From: Bolinopsis microptera
Lineage: Eukaryota; Ctenophora; Tentaculata; Lobata; Bolinopsidae
DNA length: 64,000 bases
Direction of reading: 5' to 3'
Assembly (NCBI RefSeq): GCF_026151205.1
Contig: NC_087079.1
Coordinates: 12,824,635 to 12,888,634, forward strand
Positions 43,801-50,826 of the stretch are shown piece by piece. The notes under the pieces are model-generated. The model worked only from the letters and a program-made list of their open reading frames with translations, was not told where the DNA came from and made no database searches. The translations under genes and the position numbers were made by a program. Positions within the stretch are counted from its first letter, which is position 1. The number at the start of each line of letters is the position of its first letter.

Positions 43801-46800
43801 CGGTCCGTTTTTATACTGTAGACCTTTTTAACATTAGCCTTGCTGATTCCTTGTCTGATCACTGGTGTTTAATTCCTTTTACGATTCCGTCGTCCGTTTT
43901 AATGAGATTCTGGGGTTTAGTCGTAGCCGATGGTGGTGAATTAATTATATATTACATGGAATTCTATATGACATGGAATCGTGGTTAAATCGGCCTATAA
44001 ACTGGGGTGGTAACTGTGAAGCAAAGATTTGGAGTGGAGTTGCTCTTCTTACTTCGGCTGCTCAGTTTACTGTTTAGCATTAATATGTCGACAGAATTTC
44101 CATGTACACACCCGCAGTAATTGTCGTATGTTGTATTATATGATGATAGATTTGAAATATATGTAGTTACGACAAACTTGTTGTCTCACTGCATCGTTTA
44201 CTCTTGGTCTTAGATAATATGCTATTTCTGCGCTAGAGTATTGAAGTAATTCGATTTAGAATTTTAATTAAACTCGAACTTAAAATGGCCATATACAATG
44301 TATACATGTACTGACATTAATTATAATATCTATTAAAATAACTAAAATATAACCGTTATGCCTCATCGGCTCACCCAACAGCAAAATTTATCATTTTTTG
44401 TGTCCGATCGTTTTGCTCTAAGACTCCCAAGACTTAGTGTTTTATCAGATAATCAATGATTATCTGAATTAATCATTCGTTCAACTGTGCACAGACAAAC
44501 AGTCATTCTAAACGTACAATATATATTTTGGAAATTAGGCAGTACAGCATATTCAAAGTAGCAAATAAACTTAAGCAAATAAACAAAAAATAACAATCTC
44601 AAACAATTTAAAAGTAAATATCCCAATTTCTTAGTGCTTTCAGCTGTCACTACTCACTACATAAGGCTTTGTCAGGCTTAGAAACATAAGTACGATCTTC
44701 CAACTCCATCTGGACAACACTGTTGTCATTTCTCCTTATTGAGCTGATCCAAGAAACTGCGTCACGTTTGAGTATTACGATCTTCCCCGACACCCAGTCG
44801 AATATCGGCTTGCAATGTATTAAGGGGTTCATGAACGAATTGATCGGGACAACAATTCCAATCAAAGTGTCTGTATCCAAGAATGGAATGGACCAGTCGA
44901 AGAAGCTGCCAATGATTGCAACATTAACAGGGATCCAACATAACAGCTGGGACCCGATCACCAGGGAGATCTTCAGAGATAGAAAGAAAACCTGACCATT
45001 AGACTCATTCTTCGCTCTGTTGGTTGGTCGTGTTTGTGCTCGAGACTTTATAAACTGATGAGAGATCAGAATGTAGCATGTCATGATGATTAGCAAATAC
45101 AGGCAGCTTTCTACTATGTAGAAAATTTTGTAGCCCAGCATAACTCGTTCGTTTGTGAATAAGTCAGGGTAGCACATGGAAGATTTTCCGTAAAACCCAA
45201 TGGATGTAATCCTGTCTGGAGCAAACAGTACGCCGTTGGACGTCATACTGCTCAGTTCCTCTAAAAGTTTCTTGGTGGACATGGAGGAAGTTACATTGAA
45301 AGAAATGCGCTTGTAAGCAGTCACCACCCTCGCTAAATCTAATTTCTTACCTCTATTAATGAGAGGGTTCCTAGCAAACAAATGTTCATGAATGAATATG
45401 TCAGCCCAGTCTGAAAACACGGTCGTTGCTGCAAAAAACGGTGCAAAAGCTCTGGCAATATTGACACAGTTAACCAAGGGAAAGACCGCCATGAACCCGG
45501 ACATGGTGATCTCCCTGCCGGACATTCCATTAAGACAGGTAAAACACCGGCAGACACTCATTGCTACAGCTACCTGTAGTGCACCTTGACTAGCTGCAAA
45601 GAGGATTGTCCCCGCAAATCTGCAGACTACGGAGGATCTCCAGTACACATCGAATAGACAGTACTTCCCATCGTAGACAAAGTTGGCTCCTACAACTGTC
45701 GCTAGGTAGATGGCGATCAATAGGTCATATCCACCAAGCACTATGCACTGAATCTTGTCAACCTTGAATGCCGCCTTTGCAGAAGAGTCATATGTAGTCA
45801 GATGATAGTAGATTGCATAATTATTGAGGACCAGTATGCAAGCCATCTGAATTGCAACCACGTAAGGAAGCACTCTGCCACTTATCAAATTATCTTGGGA
45901 GGAGAGGAAGGAGGAAGTGGTACAGTTGTTGCATTCATCAGAGGAATCCGAGCAATCTGAAACTGAGTTACATGTCATGTTTATTGGAATGGGCTTGTTG
46001 TCTGACTTGCAGTAGAACGTGTCTGGACAGTCCTGCTCATCAATACCGTTCTCACAGTGCTGAATACCGTCACAGAATACCATCTTTCTCCGTCCGTCAT
46101 TGTGGATCACACTTTGGATGTTATCTTTCGACTGGATTTTGCACTTGTATGTTGGGTAGTTAATTCCTGTGTGATGCAAAATTATTCTTTTGCAGTGAGA
46201 GCTGATCAATGTTTTATTCATTATGCATTGCTTAACTTTTCTGGGATCTAATGATATCACTCCAACACCATGACCATCTGCATCTTCCCAAGCTTTTAAA
46301 TCATCGTAGAACTTCTCTGCGGCATAGACATAGTTTGCCTCTAAGCAGTTCGGCTGTACGAAGCATTGTGCTTGTGACTGATTGAAACTTTGCACCTTTT
46401 TGCAAGTTAGAAAATCTTGACAAACACACTCGTCACTGTAGTCCTTACAATTTGCCCTTCCATCGCAGACCTGGTCCAAAGATATGCAACCATCACCGTC
46501 AGCGCAAAGGAAAGTCTCATATCCACAGTTACACTCATCAGTGAGGCAGGATGAGTAGTTGTTGCACACCTGGCTTTCTGAGAGTACGCAACCCGATCTC
46601 GGTAACCCCGAGAAATTAAAGGTACCGTAGTAGCAAAGTTTGTATCCTGAAAAGGATTCCCCCTCCCTTGCCTTCTTAAATTCATCAATATCAGAGAATC
46701 TGTAGACTTTGTATTTATCCCGTACCGGCATTATGGAGCTTATTTCCCCGAAGACATAGTCGTTACAGATTGTGTGCTCGAATTTCTTTTCAGCTAGTGA

Positions 46801-49800
46801 GGGTGTCGTTAGTAGGAAGTGGGTCGATTGTGTGATTCTTTCCCAAGCCGTGAGGTTGAGTATTGAGAGGTAGTTTCGAGGTAGTTGAAGTATCTCGGGT
46901 GCTTCATTACCAAGCTCAGAACTCAGAGTGAAAGTCAGCAGCCCTACCAGAACGAGTAGCCTCATATTATCGTACCTTGAATATGACTAGTAAGAATAAT
47001 GCTACAAAATAATATAAAGCTAAATGGAGTATTGATCTTGATTAACAGTGCATTTGTAAGGTGGAGTAATACGTAGGAAGGATACAAGTTGCAGTTGTAA
47101 TTCAAGTTTTAGGACAGACTACGGATAAATTTGCGGCCAAGACGTGTATTTAGGGCCATGAATAGAGTTTACTAGGCTTTTGCGGCTGCGTGGACCGAGA
47201 CAAAATGACCACTCCCAGTAGCTTATTGGTAGCACCTTGGTCTATAATTTAGTCATTGTAAAATTTATTGTCTGGACATTTATGTCCTTCTTGCATTTAT
47301 GTCCTTCTTGCATTGATTCATATTATGTTATTGTTTTCTTTAAGGATCAGCCTTTTTTTAGCACCTGCATGGTCATCAAACATTCTATTTCCAGAGATCA
47401 AATAGAGAAACTGTTTAAATTATCCCGACCTATGTACTCTTAAGGGGGGGGGGGGGGGGCGGGTTCACCCTAATTTTTTGTGAAACTTGGTTTCGAGACC
47501 AACAAACTAGGACCAATGACCGAACTTTTGAGGGGGTCCCGGACCCCAGCCGCCAAACGGTGCCTGCGGGGCAGCCACGCCCATATTTGGTCCAAATTAG
47601 GCCCAATTTAGCCAAATACCCTGAACATGCCCAAACCCCAGATTTTAGGTGCTCTTTTTGTAGCTAGTGGTCCCCTGAACTCGTACATGAATTTTCATCA
47701 AGATTGGACAAAAAATGACTGAGTTATGAGCCAAAAACCATAGTTTGGCCTTTAAAAAATTTGGCGGCCAAATTCCAAAATTTGCAATGTATTTTTCAGA
47801 ATTTGGCCTAACTCAAAATTCCAATACAAAACTTAAGGTCGAAATGCGATTCTACGTTGATTTTGAAAATTTCATGTTTAAAAATATTGAAACCCTATTG
47901 AGTTCTATTGTTTTGAGCGAAATCAGTTTCGCAAATATCGCGAACTGAGATATGGGCGATTTTATTCATTTTTTGCGATTATTTGAACACAGAATCCACA
48001 GTTAGGTAGATACTGAGCTGATAATCATAGAGAATGTGTAGTATAGGCTTACCTTCCATATAAAGTTGGTTTCATTCAAAAATATTGATATTTGACCAAT
48101 TTATGGGCCAAAATCGATCAAATTTGGTGCGTATGCCCAAATATGGTCATATGGTTTTTGGCTCATAACTCAGTCATTTTTTGTCCAATTTTGATGAAAA
48201 TTCATATACAAGTTTAGGGGACCACTAGCTACAAGAAGAATCTGGGTTTTGGGCATGTTCAGGGTATTTGGCTAAATTGGGCCTAATTTGGACCAAATAT
48301 GGGCGTGGCTGCCCCGCGGGCACCGTTTGGCGGCTGGGGTCCGGGACCCCCTCAAAAGTTCGGTCATTGGTCCTAGTTTGTTGGTCAACTGCTATCTCGA
48401 AACCAAGTTTCACAAAAAAATCAGGGTGAACCCCCCCTTAACCCACTAAAAAAGGGTAAATTGATATTAGTAAATAATAAGGTCTAAAACCATGAACAAG
48501 TTATAATTTTACAAGAAATAATTGTGTGCTCTTTTGAGACAGCCGGTTACTTAGCTACGAGATGCCGCCGAAAACAGTTAACATCGGCATTAGCGGAACA
48601 CGAATACTTATACTATAGCTTAGCCAATAAGAATTGACCAAAATATACTCTACCATCCGATTGGGTACTCAGATATAAAATAATAAAGCCACAAGAAAAG
48701 ACTGAACTATATGCTCCAGGGAGCGCTGATTGCAGACATTGAAATAAATACTTCGAAGCTCGCTATTCGAGTCTCGAATCAAGGACAATACAGACTATCA
48801 TACATAGATTTTAATTGGTGGATGAAGCGAGTCGTCACGTCTGGTATCTACTCACCAGTCACCCCTGCTTTCTTATTCAAATGAGGGGTGGTCAAAATTG
48901 TCAATATTTAGTTGGATATCGCTACAAGTCGCGACAAGCATTCACAAAATATCATTGAAATCAGTACTTCGAAGTCCGCTTCGCAAACCTTGATCATTGA
49001 GCTTTATTCAGATTCGTTGAATCGCTGGGCCATACAAAACTGTTCTGTTTTAATTGATGGGTGAAGGGAGTTCTCGCTAGATGGCGATTAATCACTCCAC
49101 ACTCGATAATCACATGACTCACTTAAACACGTTTACTTGTTACCCCGCAGTGACTATTCAAACCACAAACCTCTACTCTGAACCCAACCCTTACTCTAGA
49201 ACCCAATCTCTAACTGAAGCATATGCTGAAACCCTTGCCCTAACGAGAAATTAGACCAACTTCCTTATATGATCATGTCACAGGTTTCTGATGGAGAAGA
49301 GAATATGTTGACTACTGCTCAGATATCGTCACATCAGTATTGATTTCAGACCTGTATTATTGCAATTTTCTCTCTACAATATTCTACTCCTGATGTATTA
49401 TAGTTACACATAGTTATACACATAGTTACACATAGTTACACTGTAGCTAAATAGAGGCGGAACTTCTACGGTAACACATTCCGAACGTATATTAATATGC
49501 AAAATATTTACCAAAACCTATAATACGAGATATTAAATTTACGACGAATGTAAATCAACATACGTCATATTGAGGCATTTTTTTCTCCCTTTTGAATCAA
49601 TCAAGCTAGATGATTTGTTTTAAATACTGAGATCAAACTATCAATTTACAGGCTACCGTCAAACATGTTGCAAGGCGTCATCTTCAGTGACATAAGCTTC
49701 ATATTGTAGATAGATTACCTCAAGTTGAATATAATTCTTCTTAACTTTGGAGATTGAAAAATAAAAATAACGTATCATTTTTTAAATGGCTCACTTCATT

Positions 49801-50604
49801 GAATAAAGGCCAAAGAGCGGAGCAAAATACATCATTTTACAACCGAAGACGGTATGATTTCCGTACTGTAGTGCGACACGAACGCTAGTGCGACACGTAC
49901 CCTAGTGCGACACGTACCCTAGTGCGACACGTACCCTAGTGCGACACGTACCCTAGTGCGACACGTACCCTACAGTACGTTTACCAGACGGTATACACAA
50001 TATGTATTTTGAAAGCTCCTCCCAATAGAACCTATTATATATGTTTCAGTAACACCCCTCCGGCCTCCAAGCATCAATTTACGGTATTCGGTATTTAGAA
50101 AAATTGGTCAGATTATTGGGGTCAAAGTTATGTGACGTCTTGTACGCCATTTATCTACGGGATCCCAAAAAGCTGAGCATTCGTATTGGTTATTTAGGTG
50201 AACTCCATTTGTTTTAAGTTTATCACACTCATAAATTTAATTGTTTGAAAGAACAATTAAAGCCGAATTTAATTTTGCAATGACCCATTAAAGCTCATTG
50301 TGACCAACTGCAGGGTTGCAAAAGGACTGGATTCTGATGTGGCGGAAGTTTAGTCTATTTTGGTTTGAAAATACCATAAAATACCATTCACAATCATTCA
50401 CCTTACCGGTGCATACCTCTGTATTATTTTATTACCAAATTCACTGAATAAAAAGTTTACCACTGCAACTGTTTTATTTCTAACAACCGATTTTAATTTC
50501 AGGTAGCAATGTACGCTGTCAAATGTTTGTGCAGAGTTTGGAACGTTAAGTACAATAACATCTACTGTGTGGCATCTCTGCTGGCCGGACTTGCCCAGTT
50601 TCAG
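28836..50604 (+). CDS. UPF2: UPF2, nonsense-mediated mRNA decay factor (3' end outside or not found)
   Basis: The scaffold linking UPF1 to UPF3 on the exon-junction complex. Eighteen exons, all GT-AG with consistent phases: ~28,836-28,932; 29,112-29,237; 29,433-29,620; 29,819-29,941; 30,209-30,334; 30,607-30,692; 30,861-31,042; 31,226-31,407; 31,668-31,764; 31,901-32,080; 32,191-32,357; 32,464-32,549; 32,856-32,964; 33,344-33,467; 42,794-42,900; 43,031-43,141; 43,329-43,445; 50,503-50,604. These give about 752 residues, roughly 60% of the usual 1,270. Exons 3-8 form MIF4G-1 (SFFRSLDSSVKKNSVFVKKL), exons 9-10 an acidic/basic linker (LWEDEDQKTFY), and exons 11-17 MIF4G-2 (TMVENAYYYCNPP, RPPLHEYIRKLL, LRQFRKLPWQDDE). 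Exon 18 opens MIF4G-3 (CRVWNVKYNNIYCVASLLAG). No in-frame ATG is present in exon 1 (open from 28,836), so the true start lies in an upstream exon. Introns 14 and 17 are 9.3 and 7.1 kb and contain other genes. Confidence 0.95.
30731..30746. repeat. Poly(C) tract in UPF2 intron 6
   Basis: A run of about 16 C flanked on both sides by CACGTGACC copies. Just downstream, a short ACCGATAATCATTTTCACAT repeat occurs twice (30,796-30,845). Confidence 0.8.
32588..32755. mobile_element. MITE in UPF2 intron 12
   Basis: A 168-bp element with inverted ends: GGGTCGTTCACACATTACGT at the left and GGGTCGTTCACATATTACGC reverse-complemented at the right. It is flanked by CTAAG on both sides (32,583-32,587 and 32,756-32,760). 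It has two long internal G runs (about 12 and 17). The termini resemble hAT-type MITEs common in animals. The 5-bp flank repeat is shorter than the 8 bp expected, so the family is uncertain. Confidence 0.75.
34080..34408. repeat. Perfect 149-bp inverted repeat (31-bp spacer)
   Basis: Arms 34,080-34,228 and 34,260-34,408 are exact reverse complements as far as I can read, with a 31-base spacer. The arms start ATTTGACCAAAACCCATAAT and end GCTCGCTTTTCCCATTCA. No coding sequence and no obvious flanking target duplication. It lies in UPF2 intron 14. Confidence 0.93.
34409..35799. other. Intronic repeat-like DNA
   Basis: AT-rich intron sequence of UPF2 with no coding signal. A long stretch (about 34,680-35,760) has the texture of decayed transposon DNA, including a GGCGTGTCCCCACGTGTGCA block near 34,873. 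Confidence 0.4.
35956..38697 (-). CDS. LINE ORF2, C-terminal part: endonuclease end + reverse transcriptase
   Basis: This frame continues the endonuclease (GGGVLIAVKTGISIE, then VVGDFNLPEVNWSDGV and CSSDHFGI) and holds a complete RT: LANVVPVHKKGPK, NYRPISLTSLVMKIFEKIVR, HGFLPQRSCTTQM, YFDFAKAFDSVNHD, SGVPQGSILGPLFF and the catalytic LYADDTKIW. It ends in a thumb and C-terminal region with VWNDLPTDLKEI, typical of CR1/L2 elements. The frame is open to the stop near 35,956, with no internal lesion. The first in-frame ATG (38,610) is internal; coding really enters from the previous frame near 38,697. Confidence 0.9.
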   Translation of the reverse strand, partial: SKEGGGVLIAVKTGISIENDKIDVSSRAEMISVSLKSNNSCYCITACYRVGTLGENNFNEIEKHLRNVVGRRKFKAHFVVGDFNLPEVNWSDGVSPTLLGGRFIDLFNDLGLTQMINQPTHDKGKVLDLLFCNMISVVENLAVLGKNEICSSDHFGITFSAKMKFRKKVTKRKILNYKKADWIGLNNDLKSVRWDDHLNCDAETGWFRFKKILFHHIHNRIPTITISDKDQPPWFDSDTYQLCLKKEKLRVKSKRSCLAEDYEKFSQCRKDFQNLVDQKMISNLNDDDDPALISKKFWKHVKSTSKSTRIPGTVNYNGRFRNNHLDQAEMFNEYFAAQFSEASNYDVDIDYSNDSVNDIEFSTSRIRKILKDVNVNKAAGPDGIHGKILKNCRDSIAYPLSSLFKISYNIGQIPSEWKLANVVPVHKKGPKTLVENYRPISLTSLVMKIFEKIVRDELLAKCQHKIHDNQHGFLPQRSCTTQMVGYIDCLSLSINDNVRTDVVYFDFAKAFDSVNHDVILKKLKSEFEINGTLLKFIMNYLKDRKQCVIIGGSHSELKNVESGVPQGSILGPLFFVLFINDMSECVSEGTKIALYADDTKIWRKITGWRDHEILQADIDALHCWAVRNKMKFHPNKCKVLSISSKMSEKGILSFFPFQLFVYTLDGTALDFVQSEKDLGVFVRTDLKWEENIVNLCTKASSRLGLMKRTLRFINDRKQKRAFYLALVRSLFENCSVVWRPTSVVLNNKVENIQRRAVKWILGEQDHHYNDLEYLARLRELDMLPMELKFEYTDLLLFHQIYNDQSVLKLPPYLTPITTSEQGRLRSNIRQPSRYNEVDTSQMPDINQRRQNRHDHLSLKCTVEAKAHSFKRSFFFRTHSVWNDLPTDLKEISDAGTFKANLAKHFWDKLTDPD
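38698..39476 (-). CDS. LINE ORF2, N-terminal part: hydrophobic leader, NPGP motif, endonuclease start
   Basis: It begins MGVTFLQHRTVIGLYSPKVK and has two hydrophobic segments (about residues 41-60 and 138-157), the second followed directly by NTSILNPGPV. The APE endonuclease then starts: LKVMYQNLRGLVPF and PDVIVLTETWLSKEHLE. NPGP at this place recalls 2A-type ribosome-skipping peptides known from some CR1-group elements, but the preceding acidic D(V/I)E residues are absent. A one-base deletion near 38,700 separates this part from the remainder; read across the shift, the endonuclease is continuous. Confidence 0.85.
39680..41170 (-). CDS. LINE ORF1: AlkB-like dioxygenase fused to SGNH esterase
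   Basis: An intact 496-residue protein. Residues 1-65 are helical and coiled-coil-like; 66-90 are a Ser/Pro linker. Residues about 125-270 match the AlkB fold of Fe(II)/2-oxoglutarate dioxygenases. They include FLYGSQRYAYN, then NSMLVNKYSS...PPHKDDE with the HxD metal pair (His188, Asp190), SIGATRKMN, and TLTPGSIFTMLPGFQQSFYH with the distal ligand His245. RYSVTFR supplies the 2OG-binding arginines (261 and 267). A second Ser/Pro linker (271-310) leads to an SGNH/GDSL hydrolase: FGSSLVKSL (nucleophile Ser320), GGND (374-377) and DGIHLNP (Asp472, His475). Esterase domains are known in CR1-type ORF1 proteins; AlkB enzymes reverse methyl damage on RNA or DNA. The fusion predicts an element that demethylates nucleic acid. 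Substrate and activity are inference. Confidence 0.88.
   Translation of the reverse strand: MSSEKTEITFPVLNFYKSFIVLELDKLKDLIVPQLGNLANEELRKVQNTLENLLQYTNTLLDSAPSPVPKIQESSSPSSSSPPSPSPLLLHYNLRHDPLSEPLVEEVLGHVKNINYSRSGTNLSPDTFLYGSQRYAYNRRSAALSPVSIQPNTIMDKLLKTVNLTLGTEYNSMLVNKYSSYLCCLPPHKDDEAGLDSGAPISTLSIGATRKMNISLDKKKSVKYLTLTPGSIFTMLPGFQQSFYHEILAGDKDVQKERGVRYSVTFRRLLPPKEAPPAIHSPPPSSSPILLPSSAEPKTSPATSTSKDATYPDTFVFGSSLVKSLKTETLSRRGKIFKVISRSGAHACDIYNEVEKCAKQFNTSNVSTVFLQVGGNDVENLIVDSDIKRIFEDINDLIILTKQVFPAAKINFFSLVPRKASYLTHIRNMHKFNDLLSEMCKKESIRFVDFFSFFLKKTPTMWLLDFNMFNRDGIHLNPVGTSVLAKVLIGVANQPR
41171..41307. promoter_or_regulatory. Head-to-head intergenic gap between LINE ORF1 and BTB gene
   Basis: Only 137 bp separate the divergent start codons of LINE ORF1 (-) and the BTB gene (+). 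Any promoters for the two must overlap here or within the coding regions. No specific motif is identified. Confidence 0.3.
41308..42303 (+). CDS. BTB/POZ domain protein
   Basis: An intact single-exon gene of 331 residues, starting MADNTTSVPFNFGVKYF. Residues about 24-100 form a BTB/POZ domain: SNIEVLLRDGEKIKVNSVIL, then SINSPYLEEII, FDPIVCRGFLRSLYT and a helical end at KLKCFEYF. The rest is helical without kelch, MATH or zinc-finger repeats and is basic towards the C-terminus. BTB domains dimerise and often recruit cullin-3; nothing here shows which partner. It lies inside UPF2 intron 14 in the same orientation as UPF2, next to the LINE. Intronless structure suggests a retrogene or lineage-specific family member. 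Confidence 0.75.
   Translation: MADNTTSVPFNFGVKYFNSKYQSNIEVLLRDGEKIKVNSVILSINSPYLEEIIEKQKLKIIEMDGFDPIVCRGFLRSLYTVDLSMLDRGSFRQVSRMSYTFQVTWMKLKCFEYFNCLMNAVPNIGNNGIPTEDDRFLLEEAIAAKPFDEDKQYLNALVQWKSSNLCNNDVSCMGNVLEDLGSLHVDQLDFFIRVANKCERVLPGSKQSRRCRNLTIKEIKKECSTVIVEKLTAHLMKIEKLDTKTRYVLENLDFGGITSKFKANRNYPGRQDIVRVSYQSYPLVGRPGFSSKIKDNFKIAATTMFQSIMNLKEISNDDMKMTLKRFMSLGN
42304..42793. other. End of UPF2 intron 14
   Basis: AT-rich. It contains an AATAAA signal about 50 bp after the BTB stop (near 42,353), which fits polyadenylation of the BTB transcript. No other feature. Confidence 0.5.
43446..44649. other. First part of UPF2 intron 17
   Basis: No gene seen. A short tandem array of 12-bp units containing CTGGTATTAAC (43,627-43,672) is bracketed by two copies of CCACGGGGTACGTCTGGTAT. 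Confidence 0.55.
44650..46965 (-). CDS. LDLa-domain rhodopsin-like GPCR
   Basis: An intact single-exon receptor of 771 residues on the strand opposite UPF2, inside its intron 17. A signal peptide (1-16, MRLLVLVGLLTFTLSS) precedes a Cys-rich ectodomain with LDL-receptor class A repeats at about 148-180 (DQVCDGRANCKDYSDEC), 275-313 (FCDGIQHCENGIDEQDC) and 319-345 (NSVSDCSDSSDEC), and many N-glycosylation sequons. Seven membrane spans start near 364, 407, 445, 488, 612, 660 and 700. Class A features are Cys448 and Cys598 for the ECL2 disulfide, CWIP in TM6 (676-679) and NP (713-714) in the NPxxY position; the DRY site reads CRC. ECL2 is unusually long, about 95 residues. No leucine-rich repeats, so it is not a standard LGR. 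The ligand is unknown. Confidence 0.85.
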   Translation of the reverse strand: MRLLVLVGLLTFTLSSELGNEAPEILQLPRNYLSILNLTAWERITQSTHFLLTTPSLAEKKFEHTICNDYVFGEISSIMPVRDKYKVYRFSDIDEFKKAREGESFSGYKLCYYGTFNFSGLPRSGCVLSESQVCNNYSSCLTDECNCGYETFLCADGDGCISLDQVCDGRANCKDYSDECVCQDFLTCKKVQSFNQSQAQCFVQPNCLEANYVYAAEKFYDDLKAWEDADGHGVGVISLDPRKVKQCIMNKTLISSHCKRIILHHTGINYPTYKCKIQSKDNIQSVIHNDGRRKMVFCDGIQHCENGIDEQDCPDTFYCKSDNKPIPINMTCNSVSDCSDSSDECNNCTTSSFLSSQDNLISGRVLPYVVAIQMACILVLNNYAIYYHLTTYDSSAKAAFKVDKIQCIVLGGYDLLIAIYLATVVGANFVYDGKYCLFDVYWRSSVVCRFAGTILFAASQGALQVAVAMSVCRCFTCLNGMSGREITMSGFMAVFPLVNCVNIARAFAPFFAATTVFSDWADIFIHEHLFARNPLINRGKKLDLARVVTAYKRISFNVTSSMSTKKLLEELSSMTSNGVLFAPDRITSIGFYGKSSMCYPDLFTNERVMLGYKIFYIVESCLYLLIIMTCYILISHQFIKSRAQTRPTNRAKNESNGQVFFLSLKISLVIGSQLLCWIPVNVAIIGSFFDWSIPFLDTDTLIGIVVPINSFMNPLIHCKPIFDWVSGKIVILKRDAVSWISSIRRNDNSVVQMELEDRTYVSKPDKALCSE
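46966..47439. other. Upstream region of the GPCR gene, within UPF2 intron 17
   Basis: No coding sequence accepted. It presumably holds the GPCR promoter. Confidence 0.45.
47444..48437. mobile_element. 1-kb foldback element flanked by TTAA
   Basis: About 300-bp inverted ends (47,460-47,755 and 48,130-48,437) match at over 90% identity by eye, both including GTGAAACTTGGTTTCGAGA, CCAACAAACTAGGACCAATG and GGCGGCTGGGGTCCGGGAC blocks. The element starts with 16 G, ends with 7 C, and is bounded by TTAA on both sides (47,440-47,443 and 48,438-48,441), the target used by piggyBac- and Kolobok-type transposons. The interior is non-coding. Confidence 0.85.
48442..50502. other. Last part of UPF2 intron 17
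   Basis: No gene seen. It contains two diverged copies of an about 120-bp block beginning CATTGAAAT and including TACTTCGAAG (about 48,738 and 48,953), and the 17-bp array listed separately. Confidence 0.5.
49869..49976. repeat. 17-bp tandem repeat
   Basis: About six copies of CCCTAGTGCGACACGTA in UPF2 intron 17. Units are contiguous, so this is a minisatellite and not a spaced repeat array. Confidence 0.95.
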
Positions 50605-50722
50605 GTTTAAATTAGTTCAGTTTCGTTATGCTGTTGTTTTAGTTTAAAGGTCACGTGTGGGCAGTTGCCACGTTAGTATGAGAATGTGCGTAGTTGACAC
50701 GTGGTTTTTAAGTGTAGCGCAT

Positions 50723-50826
50723 GTGCATTGTGCGCGGTGCATTGTGCGCGGTGCATTGTGCGCGGTGCATTGTGCGCGGTGCATTGTGCATTGTGCATTG
50801 TTCATTGTACATTGTTCATTGTGCGC
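50723..50826. repeat. 14-bp tandem repeat GCATTGTGCGCGGT
   Basis: Four contiguous copies, followed by degenerate GTGCATT/GTTCATT units. Non-coding minisatellite 120 bp after UPF2 exon 18. Confidence 0.9.

Noticed and set aside
49869..49976. CRISPR-like array
   Set aside because: Units of 17 bp are contiguous without unique spacers, and the DNA is eukaryotic; it is a minisatellite.
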